The notes: generated by a model from the sequence alone, not told the origin. Counted from the stretch's first letter, positions 23,438 to 35,774 are shown. The stretch: 64,000 nt of DNA from Linyphia triangularis (GCA_963978545.1 OZ021732.1:20691521-20755520), one strand, 5' to 3'. Made by a program: numbers and translations.

Positions 23438-25494
23438 ATAATGTAACTCTAACTCGATACTTTTGGCGATAAAGGTTTTAGATTATCTTTGATAAATTAT
23501 TAAAATAGAAAAGCATGCGCTTTACTTTAATAAGGTTTTCAAGTGAAACGATTTCTTTGGAATCACTAATACTTCAAATTCATTCTCATATTATTGTTCT
23601 TAAAGTGTACATTTATAAAAAGAATAAAATTCGGACTAGCATGATTTTTTTCATAGAATTATTTGAGTTAAAAATAGAGCTTTAATTTTACTAACAAGTT
23701 TTTTTTATTAAGAATTTAACATTTATATAATTCAGAAAAGATAATTATTGAGCTCATAAAAATACATTGTAGGTTTTGTCATAACCATAGATACCGTCAG
23801 AAAAAGATCATTTAATAAAAAGTATTAAAATAAGACATAATTAGTGAACTCTAGCTTCTTTTTAAAATCAGGTAATCAAATAATTGTATCTGGGGGGTAA
23901 AAATTTTGTAATTTTTAAAGCAAATTATGCATACATTTTGAAAAAAAAAAAATTATTTTACATCTTACGCAAATGTTTCCATTTATCATTTATCCACTAC
24001 TGTATAGTTACACAACTACCAGATACACTGAGCCACACATTTTCTGCCAATTACATTACTTGATAAAAATAAAAATCATCCCAAGCTGTAAAAGTTGAGC
24101 TTTGATCAAAATATAAAGTAAAATCCTATATTGAATTTGGCAAGGAAAACTCACAAAACTAAAAAAACAAATCCAATTCTATCCCAATACTTTCAAAGTA
24201 ACTTTACATCTAGATAACTTCTGTCCACAAGAATTGGTTACTGAAAAACAATCCCATTATTCATTCCGAACGAACAAACATACTTCCAGAATAAACATTC
24301 ACCGTGACAATGAAAAATATCATGCCTAGAATCGTAATAAGTATCCACTATCTCTTAAATATAATAACTAGTGACAAAATCCAGCTCATAAAATCAACAA
24401 AATTGTTTGATGTTTCTTTTCAAAACTACTTCAAAATATTTAATTAATGATTTTAAAAGTCACTAAGGAATAAGTTTGTTATTCGTTCGTAAGTTTCAAG
24501 ATAAATCTTAATTATTTTTATTTTTTGTATTTTTAAATGGATGCTGTTGTTTTTTAAGGTTATTTAAACTTAGAGAGTTGTAACATTGTATATTAGTCTA
24601 AATCTAGTGAAATTGATTAAACTGTAAAATCTCTTTGATTTTCAATTATAAAAAGTATTATGGATTTGAAAAATACCTATACTTCCACGATGCCCGTTTA
24701 ATATTAAAAAGTTAGGTATAAATATTACTAAAACGTTATGTGTAAAACTTAAATAATATTGCCAACCTTTAATTTTAAAATGCACATATTTTCTTTACTG
24801 TAGACTAGAAGGCTAAAACAACTACTAAAAACATATTGTCTAAGTTTTTTTTTTTTTTGTTTTTTTTTTTTTTTTTGTTAAAAACTACAAAATACTTTCA
24901 AAATTCAAATACATCATCAGATGAAAAGATTGTATGCCCTATAATATTTTAAATGTATGATAAAGTTCTTCTTTCGAATCTTCGTGTAAGTGATTTAAAA
25001 CATAGTAATAGTTCACAAAATCAAGCCTATTAATGAGTTGGTATAATAAAGCAAGGACGTATTCTTATGTCTTTGGTTAGTTTTACATGAGTAACTTTTA
25101 AAACTAGTTAAACAGTAAGCATAAGTCAATTAAACAGTAAATGCGATGGGGCACTTTAAGCCAAATTTCTTATAAAGTAATTTTTGTAAGAAAGAAATAA
25201 CTTTGAGCTCTTTTTAAAAAACCGATTCAGGCATCTCATCCAATAAAATTTGTTTTAAAGTTTAAATGCTTTATTACTTCACATGTTAAAATGTCTCTAA
25301 GGAAAATTTTAAATTATTACCATTTACAAATAGACCCACAGAATATATTTCAAGTGTTATAATCAAGGCTTCTCCTCAGTTAAATGTGTTTTCAAATCGA
25401 TAAAACTTAGGGAAATGTAGTATTAAAAGATGTTTCGCTAAGTTTTGCGTAAGATGTAATAAATGAGCAATACAAAAACAGCAACAAATTATTA

Positions 25495-25541
<47 letters not shown>

Positions 25542-26427
25542 ATCCATACAGTTTTAAGCTTCAGTAGCTTCAATAATATTATTTAAAAATCAATCTCAAA
25601 ACACCAAAGCTTTAGTAAAGTATTTTGGTATAATATTTTGGATTAAATCATTTCGAAACATTCCGATTTCTTTTGTTTATTCATCATTAAATTTTTAAGA
25701 TTTTTTTTTTTTAATCAGAATGAGGAAATTTATCTAGGTTTAATAAATTAATCTCACTGAATAAAACTCTAAAAGATCAATGAAATTATTCTTGTTTTAT
25801 TCTTAATTCGAATTAATATCAAGCCCCTCTCAAAATGCATCTGTTGAAACATATTTAAGCAAATAAAGAAAATATTGAAGATCCCATATCTCCCCACCCC
25901 CTCTCCTTACCAATCTTCTGTGTTAAACACACCTACTAATATAATGTTTTCCTTTTAAATAATTAAAATTACTGAAGCTAATATAATTCAATTTTATGTC
26001 TCACCATTCCAACTCTTTATGAGTCAATTAACTGAAATCCTTTATTATCTTTCATAATTGGGTGTGTGGGCTACATTCCTATGTATTTAATAAAAAGAAG
26101 GGAAAAAAACAAGTGTAGTGAAACTCAATTAAGATAATTTTAAGCATATAAAAAGTATATTTGAAATAATAAATTGTTTTTGTAAAATGAAGCATAATGG
26201 GGGAAAAAAACTTCCTTTTAGCTTCAGCACGATATGGCGAAATTACGGAAATACTCTAATTACCTAATGTATAATTTATAACTTAAAGTAAAAGTAAAGG
26301 ATTTTATAAAATTAGCAAATAAAATAATTTAAACTTTAAAAACTCCTTATATCAATTAAAAATGATCGCCAACAAAACTATAAGTTGAAATATATATATT
26401 ATAAGTATATATAAACTATAAGTATAC
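23438..26427. other. Long AT-rich stretch, no gene seen
   Basis: Three kilobases without a supportable gene or element. It contains A and T runs, notably T12-G-T15 near 24845-24876 and a 36-base T run at 25502-25537. A fragment near 23760-23820 repeats phrases seen at 22560-22600 (GGTAACCATAGAAACTGT, AGATCATTTAA), suggesting an old duplicated segment. Confidence 0.5.
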
Positions 26428-26431
26428 ATAT

Positions 26432-26897
26432 TGTTATGAATTTTTCCACAGAGGCAATGAGGGTGCAGTTTTTACGGTATAAAAATGTTTATTCTCTCTT
26501 CAATATATCACAAAAGTTATTTAAAGACAACAGTGTAATCACTCTCCAGCTTCAACACAAGTTTCAACAAAAACAACTTCGAATACAGCGATTATACAAG
26601 CTCACTCCAATAGGTAAACAAAGCGATCAGCTCTCATCGAAGTCCGAAGTCAATCTGAAAACTTTCCCGATCTCCAGTCTTATTTATACTTGGCGCGAGA
26701 GGACATTCGCGAAATTTCCAGCCAATTCGTCGGAAAAGAAACATCTCGAAATTTCTCGATTGCTTTAGGTGTTGCCACCTTTATCTAACCTGTATAATCA
26801 CTGTTAATAAATAAATAAAATAAGTTAAAATAAATTACAATAGAATTTTAAAATAATACGTCACTATTTACACTATATACAGACAATTTGTGCAACA
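26432..26897 (-). mobile_element. Solo LTR, family LTR1, complete
   Basis: This 466-bp LTR reads on the minus strand from TGTTGCACAAATTGTC to TTCATAACA. It is flanked by ATAT at 26428-26431 and 26898-26901. A TATA-like TATAAATAAG lies near 26680 and AATAAA signals sit toward the end of R. No internal retrotransposon sequence is attached, so it is a recombined solo LTR. The TG..CA ends and 4-bp duplication suit Ty3/Gypsy, but that assignment is inferred. Confidence 0.9.
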
Positions 26898-27059
26898 ATA
26901 TTCAAATATAATCTAATTAATTATACAAACCATAAAAAAAAGGGTTTTAATATAAATGCTTTATATGCATGGCCAATTTTTGCGTGCAATTGGAACATGT
27001 TGAGCTTAGATTGAGTTTTCACAGTGTTTGACCATTACGAAGAAAACATCCGTTCCAAA

Positions 27060-27650
27060 CTATTTACTTGCCCTCAAAACTTATTTGAATAAATTGTCAT
27101 CCTCATCGAGTCTATCTGCCAAGATTCAGCTTGATTGGATGAAGGCAAGTGGATTAATTTGATCTCAGAAGGTTGTCTCTTCAACTTTAATAATTGAAGA
27201 TTTCAATAACTAAATATCACCAAATCGAATATGTTTGAATTGACCTTGGCGTCTGGATAATAGAACGTGAGTAAAAGCTGCCAAGTCTGACGTAAAGCAA
27301 TATAAACGTTCGCAACTGCGTACCGTGTGTGACAGTCCCAAAACTTGAAAGAAAATAATGTCATCGATAGCGAGTATAATAGCCAAGTTTTCAAAGTGTC
27401 ATCTCGAATGGATGACGGGAACTAGGTTGATTAGCGTTTCTTAGCCCTAATTAAAGCATGTGTAAAATCGATTTTTTAGTGACAATGATAGTCCTCAAAG
27501 CTTGGTAACGCATTGTCATCGGTATCGAATCTATCTGTCAAGTTTCAGCTCGATCAGATGACGACAAGTAAATCAGTTAGGCTTCTACAGATTTGCTCGG
27601 GATCCACAACGGCACATACATGCAAAATCGAAGTTTATATCAAAGGTTTA
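27060..27650 (+). repeat. Dispersed repeat R3 with ~200-bp internal units
   Basis: The phrase TCGAATCTATCTGTCAAGTT followed by TCAGCTCGATCAGATGACG occurs at about 27520-27565. Diverged versions lie at about 27105-27150 and 27360-27410, so the region looks like three degenerate units. The last unit and its TTAGGCTTCTACAGATT extension match the minus strand at 32655-32800. No protein family is recognised. Confidence 0.6.
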
Positions 27651-29056
27651 AAGAAAAAAGAAAAAGAAAAAAAAACGCAGTTTTAAAAAAGTTCTCGTCA
27701 AGCAAAAGCATTAAAAATGCCGCCAGAAAAAACCATGATGTATATTTTTCTACCTGAAATCTGAATGCATTCATATTCGTAAACAAAAATATATTCAATG
27801 AAACGAATAATTTCATTTGGGGGTTCATTTTAATTTTGTCTGTCTGTCTGTCTGTTTCACTCATAAAATTTTAATTTTATAAAATGACTAATGGTAATAC
27901 AAACAATTCTTGATAACTTCAAAATGTTGCTTTGTTATTGCCACAGAACAAAATACACAAGATTTGTTTTACTAAAAACTTGTCATCAATTGTGTATGAA
28001 TACCTTTCTTTTAATTATAATTGCTATTAAATCTTTTATAATGACCTTTTTCCCGTTTGAGTGGCATTACGAGTACAATTGATAAAAACGAAAAGTTTTC
28101 AATTTATAAACATTTCGAAGAACGAAGTTTATTCTCTCAAAATTATAAGATGTTAGTTAATTAGAATGTATTTTTAGTGAAGCTATCTCTTTTTATTGCT
28201 AAAAAATACTATTTGGTTCGTCTTTGAAGAAAGAAAATTGTACTTATTCCGTTTGTATTGTAATGAGATCTGATAAAAAGAAACTTATTGCATAAAAAAG
28301 TCAAGCTTAAGAAAACAACATTTTCGCTATATGGAAAAAAATAGTATTCATAAGAAGTATTAGTATTCTCCGTAAGAAACAAAAACCTAGTATTTTTTAA
28401 TACTACTAACAAAATACGTTTTTAAAAACAGCATTTTACAAAGCCCTTTAAATGACTTTTCTAGCTTTTTCATTAGAAACCATACATTTTTATAAACTAT
28501 ATTTATCTGGCAACATATATTAAACATTTTAAATACTACTAACCAGTAAAATTATCCTATAAATTCATTACAGACATTGTTAAAAATATATACCTTTGCT
28601 TTTTCTATATAGAAATTTAATGTTTTTAATTGGTTTGAGCCTTTTTACATTTTCTTACCCCTTAGATGTCACTACTTTTTGTTGAATGAATTTAAAAGAA
28701 AATTTCTTAAATACTTTCTATAAAACTTTTTACAGCACATGTAAATAAATCTAAATTTAGAATTTTGAACTAAGACTTAATAAAAATTAAATTAGTTTTA
28801 CAAAATACGATGCCAAACTTAATAATAGATAAAAGATTAAATACATAAAAGATAAATTTACGTAGGTTATAGAAATATACTGTATGTTATTAAAAAGTTA
28901 AGCAAGTTCTAAAAGGGGACTTATAAAATTATTTTGTTTTTTAAAAACCTTTTTGATTAGTAGTATTTAAAAATACCGTTTCTGTTTCCACTACCCACCA
29001 CTGTTTGTTTAAATGTTTACGTTATTGTAAATCTCTGAATACATCATAATTTGAAT
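27651..29056. other. AT-rich stretch, no gene seen
   Basis: A (TCTG)n run lies at about 27838-27855. Otherwise plain AT-rich DNA with no supportable gene. Confidence 0.5.
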
Positions 29057-29068
29057 CACATTTAGTGA

Positions 29069-29248
29069 TTGTCGACCAAACGGTATAGTGGTTAGAGTGC
29101 TATCTTCTAGACCGCGAGGTTGCGGGTTCGAGTCCCGTGTTAGGCATGGGTGTTTGTAAATGTATGTTGGCTTGTCAAATGACGAATGTTTCGGCGCATT
29201 ATAGCCCTCGTGTTACTGACGGCGCCAGATAATCTGAAAACAACCAAC
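29069..29248 (+). mobile_element. tRNA-derived SINE, family S1, copy 1
   Basis: A 180-bp SINE flanked by perfect 12-bp duplications CACATTTAGTGA (29057-29068, 29249-29260). A box A (TAGTGGTTAGAG, ~29087) and box B (GGTTCGAGTCC, 29125-29135) form an RNA polymerase III promoter in a tRNA-like head. The body has TTTCGGCGCATTATAGCC, and the tail is a CAACCAACC repeat. The tRNA-like part lacks a good anticodon stem, so it is not a tRNA gene. Confidence 0.93.
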
Positions 29249-29260
29249 CACATTTAGTGA

Positions 29261-30499
29261 ATACATATTTTTCAAAATATAAAATGATTTTTCCAATACA
29301 AACAAAACCACATAAAACTGAAAATTTTGTCCTTGCCACAACTGGAAGCTATTAGTATATTCTACCACATTCTAGGCTAAATAGTGAAATTATTCACCGC
29401 ACTGTGTTAAATATCGAATATAAGTTCTTTAATAGCACACAAGTAACACAAAATAGAGCTTCAATGTCTAAAACGCACAAAATAGACCCTAATGCAAAAA
29501 ATCCGGCTTAAATCGTATATTTTTGTCATTTAGTGTAAAATGAAAAAAAATACAAATAATAATAATAAAGAACAGTATAATTTGGAAAATGTGTACACTA
29601 TCTGGAAAAGTACAACACGTGAAAAATTTGATTATTCATTTAGAATATAGAATTGACTAAGATATCTAACGAGTAAAACTGTAAGAAATTTGTCAAATAG
29701 AAAAAATCATTTTAAGTTAAAAATATATTGCAGTCATCTAGGGCAACTTCGAGCCACCTCCTAGTTTTCATTATATTTGGTTTTACAGACCTGTTCATGG
29801 TCCCCTGCTGCATACTGCAGGTAAGATTGTGAAAAAGGTTTTCTGCCCTGCATTTTAGAATATAAATTGACAACTTAGTACACAATTTATTTGGTCATAC
29901 AGCTGTTTATATGAAGTACTGTTTGGCAGCTTTATTTTAATTCTTATTTGAAATTCATGCAAATCAATCAATTTCTGTAAGTAAATGTCAACTTACATCT
30001 TTGTCTGCTTTATTATTTTCTGCAAGTGGTGAACTAATAAGTGGCTAATGGTTGTTTATTAGCTAACATTTTGTAAAAAAACAAAAAGCAAAGGCACTAT
30101 CATTTTACCACATGTTTAAAATAACTTTGAGCCGGATAAAAGTTAAGCATGTGACAGTGTATACACTGCACATATGGGCTGCATATTTTATTCCAATTTA
30201 CTTGTAGCTGATTTAAATAATTTATATACATACAAATGTAAGTTGACATGCAAAGTTGATGATTATGAAATTATACAATACTATAGAGAAACGTGCAAAG
30301 GACAAATTGACTTTAAAAAACCATGTTCTTGGTGAGATGCATAAAGTAGTCTGGTGCGTATTAGTAATATATACATAAAAAAAACTATTTTCATTCTTTT
30401 TAAGTTTTGAAACAAGAAAATAAAATTTATAAAATTAGTTCTTGAAGGTGTCCAAACAGTTTCATTCAAGTTTTTGAAAGAGAGTAAAAGACAACGATT
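29261..30499. other. AT-rich stretch, no gene seen
   Basis: No supported gene, RNA or repeat. A palindromic CTGCATACTGCAG occurs at about 29808-29820. Confidence 0.5.
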
Positions 30500-30738
30500 A
30501 AAACCAGTTATTACTTTCGCAACTAGTTGAATAAATACTTTTTAAAAAAGGGAAAATGCTTATTTGAAGTCTGCGTTAGCACGAGTCAAATAAGTTGCTG
30601 AGTTTGAAAAAGTATTTTTTGCACGTGTAACATACAACATTTTTTATAATCACGTACAAAAGATAATTTTAATACATTAATATATATTAATGTTGGCAAC
30701 TCCAGTCAATGAATCTTTTCTGAATTTGTGTAATTTAT
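30500..30738 (+). repeat. Dispersed repeat R2, copy a (partial)
   Basis: It contains the R2 order: TTACTTTCGCAACTAGTTG, GTTAGCACGAGT, GAGTTTGAAAAAGTATT, TTGGCAACTCCAGTCAATGA. The half after CAATGAATC is missing. Confidence 0.7.
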
Positions 30739-30749
30739 ATACCAAGGAA

Positions 30750-31048
30750 GGCTCCCAATATCCTTGCGGTAGAGTATCGAGCTCATAACCGGAGGGTTAT
30801 GGGTTCGGGCCTCTGTCCGTCAAATATCGGTGTGTACCTTAAGGTGTGTACCTAATGGGGGTTGGTGCACATTAAATCTGTCGTGGCCTCAATGTCCTCT
30901 CGGTGTGGTGGGGTTGGAGAGAGGGGTTTACACTTGAAGATTTCGATCTCGTATTCTTCTAGATACTCAAAATTAAGAGACGTATTTGGCTGTATTAAGC
31001 ACTTTATAAGTGGCAGAAATAGACAGTCGGTGGTTTCAAAACAAACAA
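30750..31048 (+). mobile_element. tRNA(Met-like)-derived SINE, family S3
   Basis: This 299-bp SINE is flanked by perfect 11-bp duplications ATACCAAGGAA (30739-30749, 31049-31059). The head carries box A (TGCGGTAGAGTAT) and box B (GGTTCGGGCCT, 30802-30812) with a CTCATAA anticodon-like loop, as in tRNA(Met). The body differs from S1 and S2, and the tail is AAAACAAACAA. Open frames on both strands inside it are incidental. Confidence 0.88.
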
Positions 31049-31109
31049 ATACCAAGGAACTTCTCGCAATAAAGTTATATTTTAACCCCACGATTTTTGG
31101 ATAAAAAAA

Positions 31110-31740
31110 GTTTAATTTTTTGCACATCATTATAAAAATAGTTATTTATGCAACTAGTTTGAAAAGTAATACTTTTTCAAAAGAGGTAAAACGCTTACTT
31201 GACGAGTGCGATAGCACGAGTAAAAATATTTACCGAGTTTGAAAAAGAATTCTCCCACGTTTTGCATACAATATTTTTATTATCACGTGCAAAAAATAAT
31301 TTTAATGCATATATTTAATAATGTTGGCAACTCCAGTCAATGAATTTCTTCTTAAAGCTTGGCGTCCACTATCGCTAAAGCTTGGAGTCCACTATCGCTA
31401 AGCAGAGCAGAGCAGATCAGAGCTGTGTGGATTAGAGCCAATTACAAAGCTGTCAACGTCCATTGTAGCTCGAGGCTCGTGCTATAGTAGACATTGGCAG
31501 CCTTGTAATTGGCTCTAATCCACTCCGCTCTGCTCTGCTCTGCTCAGTGATAGTGGACGCCAAGCTTTAATTATGCCATTTCAACGCCAAGAGTATATAA
31601 TATTTGAGCACTAGGTGTGCAAGAAAGCTACTTTTCCTCACTCCTCGTGAAAAAGTGCTACTTTCACCTCGATTTTTTATTCAAAATAATTAAAAAACTA
31701 ATTTTGTGCACGTTGTTATAAAAATATATCTTTAAAACAT
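31110..31740 (+). repeat. Dispersed repeat R2, copy b, interrupted by a MITE
   Basis: R2 sequence runs from GTTATTTATGCAACTAG through GAGTGCGATAGCACGAG, GAGTTTGAAAAAG and CAACTCCAGTCAATGAATTT, breaks at 31352, and resumes at 31567 with ATAATATTTGAGCACTAGG, a Tyr/Asp-free AT tail and GTGCACGTTGTTATAAAAAT. Copies at 45640-46040 and 53940-54200 are uninterrupted at this point. Confidence 0.8.
31356..31566. mobile_element. MITE with ~70-bp inverted repeats, TTAA-flanked
   Basis: TTAA at 31352-31355 and 31567-31570 flanks termini starting AGCTTGGCGTCCACTATC in both orientations. The arms extend through AGCAGAGCAGAGC to TGGATTAGAGCCAATTAC. In the left arm a 22-bp terminal segment is duplicated. 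The duplication can be read as TTAA or as TTA/TAA, so piggyBac-like or PIF/Harbinger-like origin cannot be separated. Confidence 0.88.
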
Positions 31741-32654
31741 GCTCTACAGTAACTTGTGCCCAAAGTTACGCATGCCTTGTGTTCTATTTTATATCGCATT
31801 GGTATCGAAATGACATATTTTCGAAAGAGATTCATTGACTGGTTTAACCAACATATATGTGTTTGTTAAAATATTTTTTTGCCCGTGATTTCTTTGACTT
31901 TTTTTAACTTGGTGAATTATTTTCAAATTAGTATTTTGACTCATTTGACAAGATATTACTTTCGCAACTAATTGTATAGATAACTACTGTTGCTTTGAAC
32001 GGTCTATACGTTTATTATATAGAGACTATATGAAATAAAAAAAAGTTACCAAACTTATATGTAATCCACTCATTTTCTACCTTTAGATATAAAAATATTT
32101 TTTAATGTTTTACATTTTGCTTAGTTTGCATACTTACCATTCATTTACAGGAATATAATTTCAATATACTTGAATGAAGTTCACATAAACTAAATGCTTA
32201 TTAAAAATAAAGTTGAAAAACAAATGTTTACTAGGCATTCTTGTAATAAATACATCTTTCTTAACCTTAGTTTAACCACGACACCAAAGAGAATTTTCTT
32301 TCCTACATAATAAGTTCTTTTGTAGTGAAGACAGTTCTACAGATCCCGTTATGAAGACAAGACGAACCGCAATGTAAAATGCGTTTAAGTCAAGCATCTC
32401 CGTTTCGTTCAAAGTATCTTGAGATAATTATCAAAGTTCCACTTTCAAGAAGCTGTAAAAAATTAAACACTGTTTAAAGAAACCTGAAATTCGACCTGAA
32501 TATACGCGAAAAAGTGAAAAACTACATTTAATAAGAAAAAATCTACTTCGAACTATTTTCTTTTTCTTGTGCCGCACCATTTCTCCTATCTTCGCATATA
32601 TTTAGGTCGAATATCAGTTCAGTCTGACAAATATTTCTTTTTTAAATCCTTTAT
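31741..32654. other. AT-rich stretch, no gene seen
   Basis: A short R2-like fragment (ATTACTTTCGCAACTAATTG) occurs at about 31955-31975. Nothing else is supported. Confidence 0.45.
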
Positions 32655-32800
32655 AACTTCGATTTTGTGTGTGGCTGGATATGTCGATGGTGGGCGAATC
32701 TGCGGAAGCCTAATTAACTCCCTTGCTGTCATCCAATCGGGCTGAAACTTGGCAGATAGATTCGATGTCGATGACAGTGCTTTCCATCATATTTTGACGG
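32655..32800 (-). repeat. Dispersed repeat R3, partial copy
   Basis: The minus strand has GAATCTATCTGCCAAGTTTC, then GATTGGATGACAGC and TTAGGCTTCCGCAGATTCG and CACAAAATCGAAG, matching the last unit at 27500-27640 in the same order. Confidence 0.75.
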
Positions 32801-32984
32801 CTGTCACTGTTACTAATATGTCGCTTTTACAGAATACTCATCCAATCGTGTTAAAATAGTATTTAACCGATCATTGAAAAAACTCTTTGGTGTTGCCAAA
32901 ATTGTTTTAATATATAATAAAATTATTTTAATGAGAATAAATAAAATATATCTGGATGTGAGTGCATATATTCATATTCATTTT

Positions 32985-33110
32985 TAATGAATATATTTTT
33001 AAACGTAGTTTACCGCATATTTTCTGATAGCGATGTTTTTAATATTTAAAATTAGATGCAAACATAAGCACACCCTGGCAACAGAAACGGTGCTATATTA
33101 ATGAATACAA
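32985..33110 (-). repeat. Internal fragment of the 13.1-kb hAT-like element
   Basis: On the minus strand it shares ATAGCACCGTTTCTGTT, TTTGCATCTAATTTTAAATA and CATCGCTATCAG with 13375-13480. Termini are absent. In this copy the matching frame has stops, which argues that the open frame at 13307-13549 is not a conserved protein. Confidence 0.7.
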
Positions 33111-33423
33111 AAATCGGCAATGCATTTGAACGATTTATATTAAAAACTTTGTTTTTATGAGTTAGATTATTTACAACTTCTTTAAAGTTTCATTATAACG
33201 AAACTTGTAATGCAACTTTTATTATAATCACACAGTATGAGTTTCATATCTAGTGTTTCTGTCAATTTATCAGAGTTGTTTTGAAAAAAATTGTATAATC
33301 TATTATTGTCTCTTCTTATATAAATGTAAGCTTCACAATTGTCTAGTAGGATTTTCACACACAAAAATAATAATAATAATAATAGTAATCCCAACAATAC
33401 TTCTTCATAAATATGACTATACC

Positions 33424-33427
<4 letters not shown>

Positions 33428-33495
<68 letters not shown>
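33428..33495. repeat. (AT)n microsatellite, ~68 bp
   Basis: Uninterrupted TA dinucleotide run. Confidence 0.97.
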
Positions 33496-33498
<3 letters not shown>

Positions 33499-34390
33499 GG
33501 CAATTTATTAAAATTTAACCAATTTCCGTCAAACCTTGCTATCGCCAAGAAAAAGCTTTTTCAATCTATAAACCCAAAGAAGCCCTTTTAAATGTTCCCT
33601 AAAAATTCGACGATAACCCCTTCCTTGAAAGCCTCATTAAGTTTTCAATAGAAACATCCTCTGTAAGACCGAATTCCTCTGACCAGAAAAAGTATGGTAT
33701 AGTAAGACGATAAAAATAGCAGGGGGAGGTTACAAAAAAACATAAAATTTCTTGCCCTCCTGCAAAAACCGAAAGACTTTGAAGAAGGATGCTACATATT
33801 TTATTCCTTACCTTGCTTCAATGGTTCTCACGTCTACCATTTGTCTTCTGAAATGGGTATGAACGCAGGCAGAAATGTTCGATATTTCGAAAGACGTATA
33901 TATTCGGGTTGGTATCCCTTTCCCCCTATTACTGCTGGGCCCACGTGAATATATCTCTATTGCAGTCGGAAGTGACGTCAAGTCAGACACGTAAGTGTCC
34001 CTGTCCCAGTGTGTGTGAGATTCCCAACTAAATTTCGACGTTTTAACGGTTTTTAGTACTGTTAGAGTGGAAGGGAATCGGGGCAATAAAAGTTCAATGT
34101 GGCCGATTTTTTGTCAAGAGTTTAATGGATGTAAGTGGTTAGAATTGTACGGTTGCTTTTACGGCTTTGTAGTTGCTTTAAAGGCTGGATGAGTGAGGGA
34201 ATTTTGACGCGATGTTTATGTCTTAACAACAATATTTGCAACTAAATGTTAAGCTCTTTCGTATTATCAGAACTATGACAGAATGGAAACGGAATTGGTT
34301 TAATAAAAGTTGTCATTGGCTGATTCTTGTCATTGTTTATTAAGTGTGTTTGTGGAAAATTGAAAATATATAAAGAAGTATTAAATACAA
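33496..34390. other. Intergenic stretch, no gene seen
   Basis: The part at about 33790-34200 is less AT-rich (CTGGGCCCACGTG, AGTGACGTCAAG) and has a 92-codon minus-strand frame, but no recognisable protein or splice context. Confidence 0.45.
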
Positions 34391-34711
34391 TATTGTGTTA
34401 AGTCTCGTGACACGAAAAGATGGCAACGCTATTGAAGTTCAAGAAACGGGGCCATTTTGATATAGCTTTATAAAACTGGACTGGTGTTTGTAACCTAAAG
34501 AGTCAATTTCGTAGGCGCTCCGTTTGTAAATATAGTATGTAAATGTTGCCTGAAAATTCATTAAAAGTAGCTAAGCCATCAAGGAATGTTTTAATTATTT
34601 GAAGTCTGCGTTTCAATTTTACCTTTCAGCAATCAGTTTAATTCCATCCACCTTTTCTCGATCTTCAATAGCGTTGCCACCTTTTTCTTGTCGCGTGACT
34701 TGACAACAATA
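34391..34711. mobile_element. Element with ~40-bp inverted termini, 321 bp
   Basis: The left end TATTGTGTTAAGTCTCGTGAC, continuing to GGCAACGCTATTGAAG, is mirrored by the right end CTTCAATAGCGTTGCCACC to GACTTGACAACAATA. The terminal TGTTAAG..CTTGACAACA could be read as LTR ends, but 40-bp inverted arms favour a DNA-type MITE. No target duplication is clear. Confidence 0.65.
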
Positions 34712-35763
34712 GGGTTGTACATGCACAATAGAAAGTAAGCATAGTTTATATTATATATTGCTTTTTTCATTCAAACGATCGCCATGACTCTAATTGTGTT
34801 GCGTTTGTCTTTCAGTCAACAAATTTCTCGTAAAACATCTTTTTTTAAAAATATGCATTATATTTCAAAGACAATAATCTAGACACGATGGTAAAAAAAA
34901 AAAAATCGAACAATAACCTAACAGTTTACTCAATAGTCTAACAATTCAGAAACAATCATCTTGCAGATTAGACACAGAAGTTGAACAATAAAAAAAAATG
35001 AGACTTGTCTGGAAAGTATGCTCTTTACTCCAATTCAACATAATTGAATCATGACAGGCATTGAAACGAATAACCAATTACAAAACTTCTATTAAATCAA
35101 TCGCTGCCGTTTGAGCATTTAAAAAAGTCGAGACAAACTGTCAGGCGAGTTGAACGTTTCCCTCCCAGAGTCTCACAACGTTAAATATTTATATTCGATA
35201 AAATTCACCGATTTTCCCTCGACATGTCACTTCGGCAATGTCGAATACTCCAAATTGCATTTAAAAACATCACCAAGGCGAAAGATTTCTTATGCCAAAT
35301 AAATTTCGTTTCTAACTGGAAAACGTTTTTAGATGACGAAACGCGCGACGTCAAAATGCGAGGTAAAACACTCAAGAGGAAAAAGAAACTAATCAGGAAA
35401 AGGAAAAGAAATCTGGAAAAATATCTTCTCCGGCGTCAATCTAAGTTGAAAGATTGCCAGGAAAGACAATAGAAGATGGAGAGGGGGAGGGAATAAGATT
35501 TTGTTTGGTTTGATTCAAAATCAAAGTTTGGAGGAGTTTTCTTTTCTTACACTTACTGTCGACTGAAAAATAACATAAAAAGATTTGATAACTCTCAGAA
35601 AGGGTTTTTTGTTTTAACTTAAAAATTTAAAGAAAAAAACCGTTGAATCATTTGAGAGTGTCATTATTTTGTATAAAAAAAAAAGCATAATACTTACTTT
35701 TTATTAAACGCAAAAGGTAAATGTTGAGTTAAATTACCCAAGTACTGACGAATCGTATTCAAT
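34712..35763. other. Intergenic stretch, no gene supported
   Basis: An 82-codon plus-strand frame at 35224-35472 starts at ATG and ends with a Lys/Arg-rich tail (KRKKKLIRKRKRN). It matches no family I know and stands alone, so it is not called a gene. Confidence 0.45.
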
Positions 35764-35774
35764 ATTACTTAGGT

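Noticed and set aside
26436..26768. 110-codon plus-strand ORF
   Set aside because: It is antisense to a complete solo LTR and includes its TATA and R regions; other LTR1 copies do not keep the frame.
29085..29150. Possible tRNA gene in S1
   Set aside because: Box A and B are present but the anticodon arm and acceptor stem do not pair; the 180-bp unit with target duplications is a SINE.
33253..33591. 112-codon ORF
   Set aside because: The middle third is the (AT)n microsatellite and the flanks show no domain.
35224..35472. 82-codon Lys/Arg-rich ORF
   Set aside because: The low-complexity A-rich tail explains most of the length; there is no family match or gene context.
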